Source: CAZKAP01 sp964552195 (GTDB lineage: Bacteria; Bacteroidota; Bacteroidia; Flavobacteriales; Flavobacteriaceae). From it: a stretch of DNA of 64,000 nt. The position numbers and the translations under genes were made by a program. The notes under the pieces are model-generated. The model did no database searches and was not told the origin of the DNA. It saw only the letters and a list, made by a program, of their open reading frames with translations. Position 1 is the stretch's first letter; each line of letters begins with the position of its first letter. Shown in pieces: positions 63,842-64,000 of this stretch. The stretch covers positions 32,730 through 96,729 of the forward strand of contig CAZKFM010000012.1 in the NCBI GenBank assembly GCA_964552195.1, written 5' to 3'.

Positions 63842-63956
63842 GGCGCATAACATAACCTATAACTCATAGCGCATCGCTTGGCTCTTTTTCTTAACTTTCT
63901 ATGTAAGAAAAACACCCGGCGCTCAGCTACGAGTCATAGCCTGGACGTTGTAGTGC
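63842..63956 (+). repeat. attC-like imperfect palindrome
   Basis: The 115-nt element begins GGCGCATAAC (63842-63851) and ends GTTGTAGTGC (63947-63956), which are imperfect inverted repeats. Internally, CTATAACTCATAG (63857-63869) matches the reverse complement of CTACGAGTCATAG (63927-63939) at 11 of 13 positions, and TTTTTCTTA/TAAGAAAAA (63885-63893, 63904-63912) close the tip. Length and layout resemble integron attC sites, though the right-hand core is GTTGTAG and not the strict GTTRRRY. Confidence 0.5.
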
Positions 63957-63965
63957 ATTAAAAAC

Positions 63966-64000
63966 ATGGAAAAATTAAATCACTCATTTCTTAAATTGAC
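63966..64000 (+). CDS. Start of a gene cut by the window end
   Basis: An ATG ten bases after the attC-like element opens a frame MEKLNHSFLKL that runs off the right edge. The position fits the first codon of a cassette gene, but only 11 codons are visible, so identity is unknown. Confidence 0.4.
   Translation, partial: MEKLNHSFLKL

Noticed and set aside
63691..63915. 74-codon minus-strand frame near the right end
   Set aside because: It runs through half of the attC-like palindrome and the GGCCG hairpin, with no start context or recognisable family.

Overview
The window reads as chromosomal DNA of a marine Flavobacteriia-type member of the Bacteroidota. Supporting signs are a type-B T9SS (gliding-motility) C-terminal sorting signal, a fused SecDF, families typical of the phylum (DUF4293, DUF3667, DUF4920, DUF6588, BT_3928), a tmRNA tag ending GENNYALAA, weak Shine-Dalgarno sequences, and promoters of the TTG-N19-TAnnTTTG kind recognised by the Bacteroidota primary sigma factor. 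Base composition is near 50% G+C. A genus close to Robiginitalea or Muriicola is a guess.

Layout. 1-7 kb: a 5'-truncated GH3 beta-glucosidase, a GH16 laminarinase-like lipoprotein, a YegP-like protein, a cyclophilin lipoprotein and a large secreted zinc metalloprotease. 7-15 kb: small accessory genes (YdeI-like, degenerate DHFR-like, lipoproteins, GH130, GyrI-like, DUF4920, SDR, PAS/H-box protein, small membrane proteins). 15.4-19 kb: a five-gene minus-strand operon (DUF1599, BT_3928, tpiA, prmA, clpS), divergent from folP-cdaA and two DUF3667 membrane proteins, the second apparently frameshifted. 22-31 kb: ABC exporter-truA, phosphodiesterase, DUF4293, rho, rpsT with two tRNA-Glu genes, and proS. 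30-35 kb: a Gly/Trp/Tyr-repeat lipoprotein, a FadL-like porin and the T9SS protein. 35-40 kb: plus-strand run folE-cysS-yidD-lgt-DUF192-ABC ATPase. 40-61 kb: mostly housekeeping genes (secDF, mdh, gyrB, asnB, amidohydrolase, OmpA-like, MFS, ftsE, ppgK, typA, kdsA, a lysine/alanine-dehydrogenase-like enzyme).

61.5-64 kb is the most unusual part. The tmRNA gene is followed by about 550 bp of non-coding DNA dense in hairpins: a 110-nt foldable element bounded by a perfect 10-bp inverted repeat, then three diverged copies of a longer repeat. Next comes a Xer-type tyrosine recombinase with all catalytic residues and an extra N-terminal region. Downstream lie a GTTAAGC core-like site, a roughly 115-nt imperfect palindrome resembling an integron attC site, and, ten bases on, the start of a gene cut by the window edge. 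This resembles the first units of a cassette array, but the recombinase lacks the insertion that defines IntI. This is the best candidate for a poorly described system here.

Metabolically the window includes beta-glucan hydrolysis (GH3, GH16), folate/pterin steps (folE, folP, a DHFR-like protein), KDO synthesis (kdsA), lipoprotein maturation (lgt), protein export and quality control (secDF, yidD, clpS, tmRNA), and c-di-AMP synthesis (cdaA).
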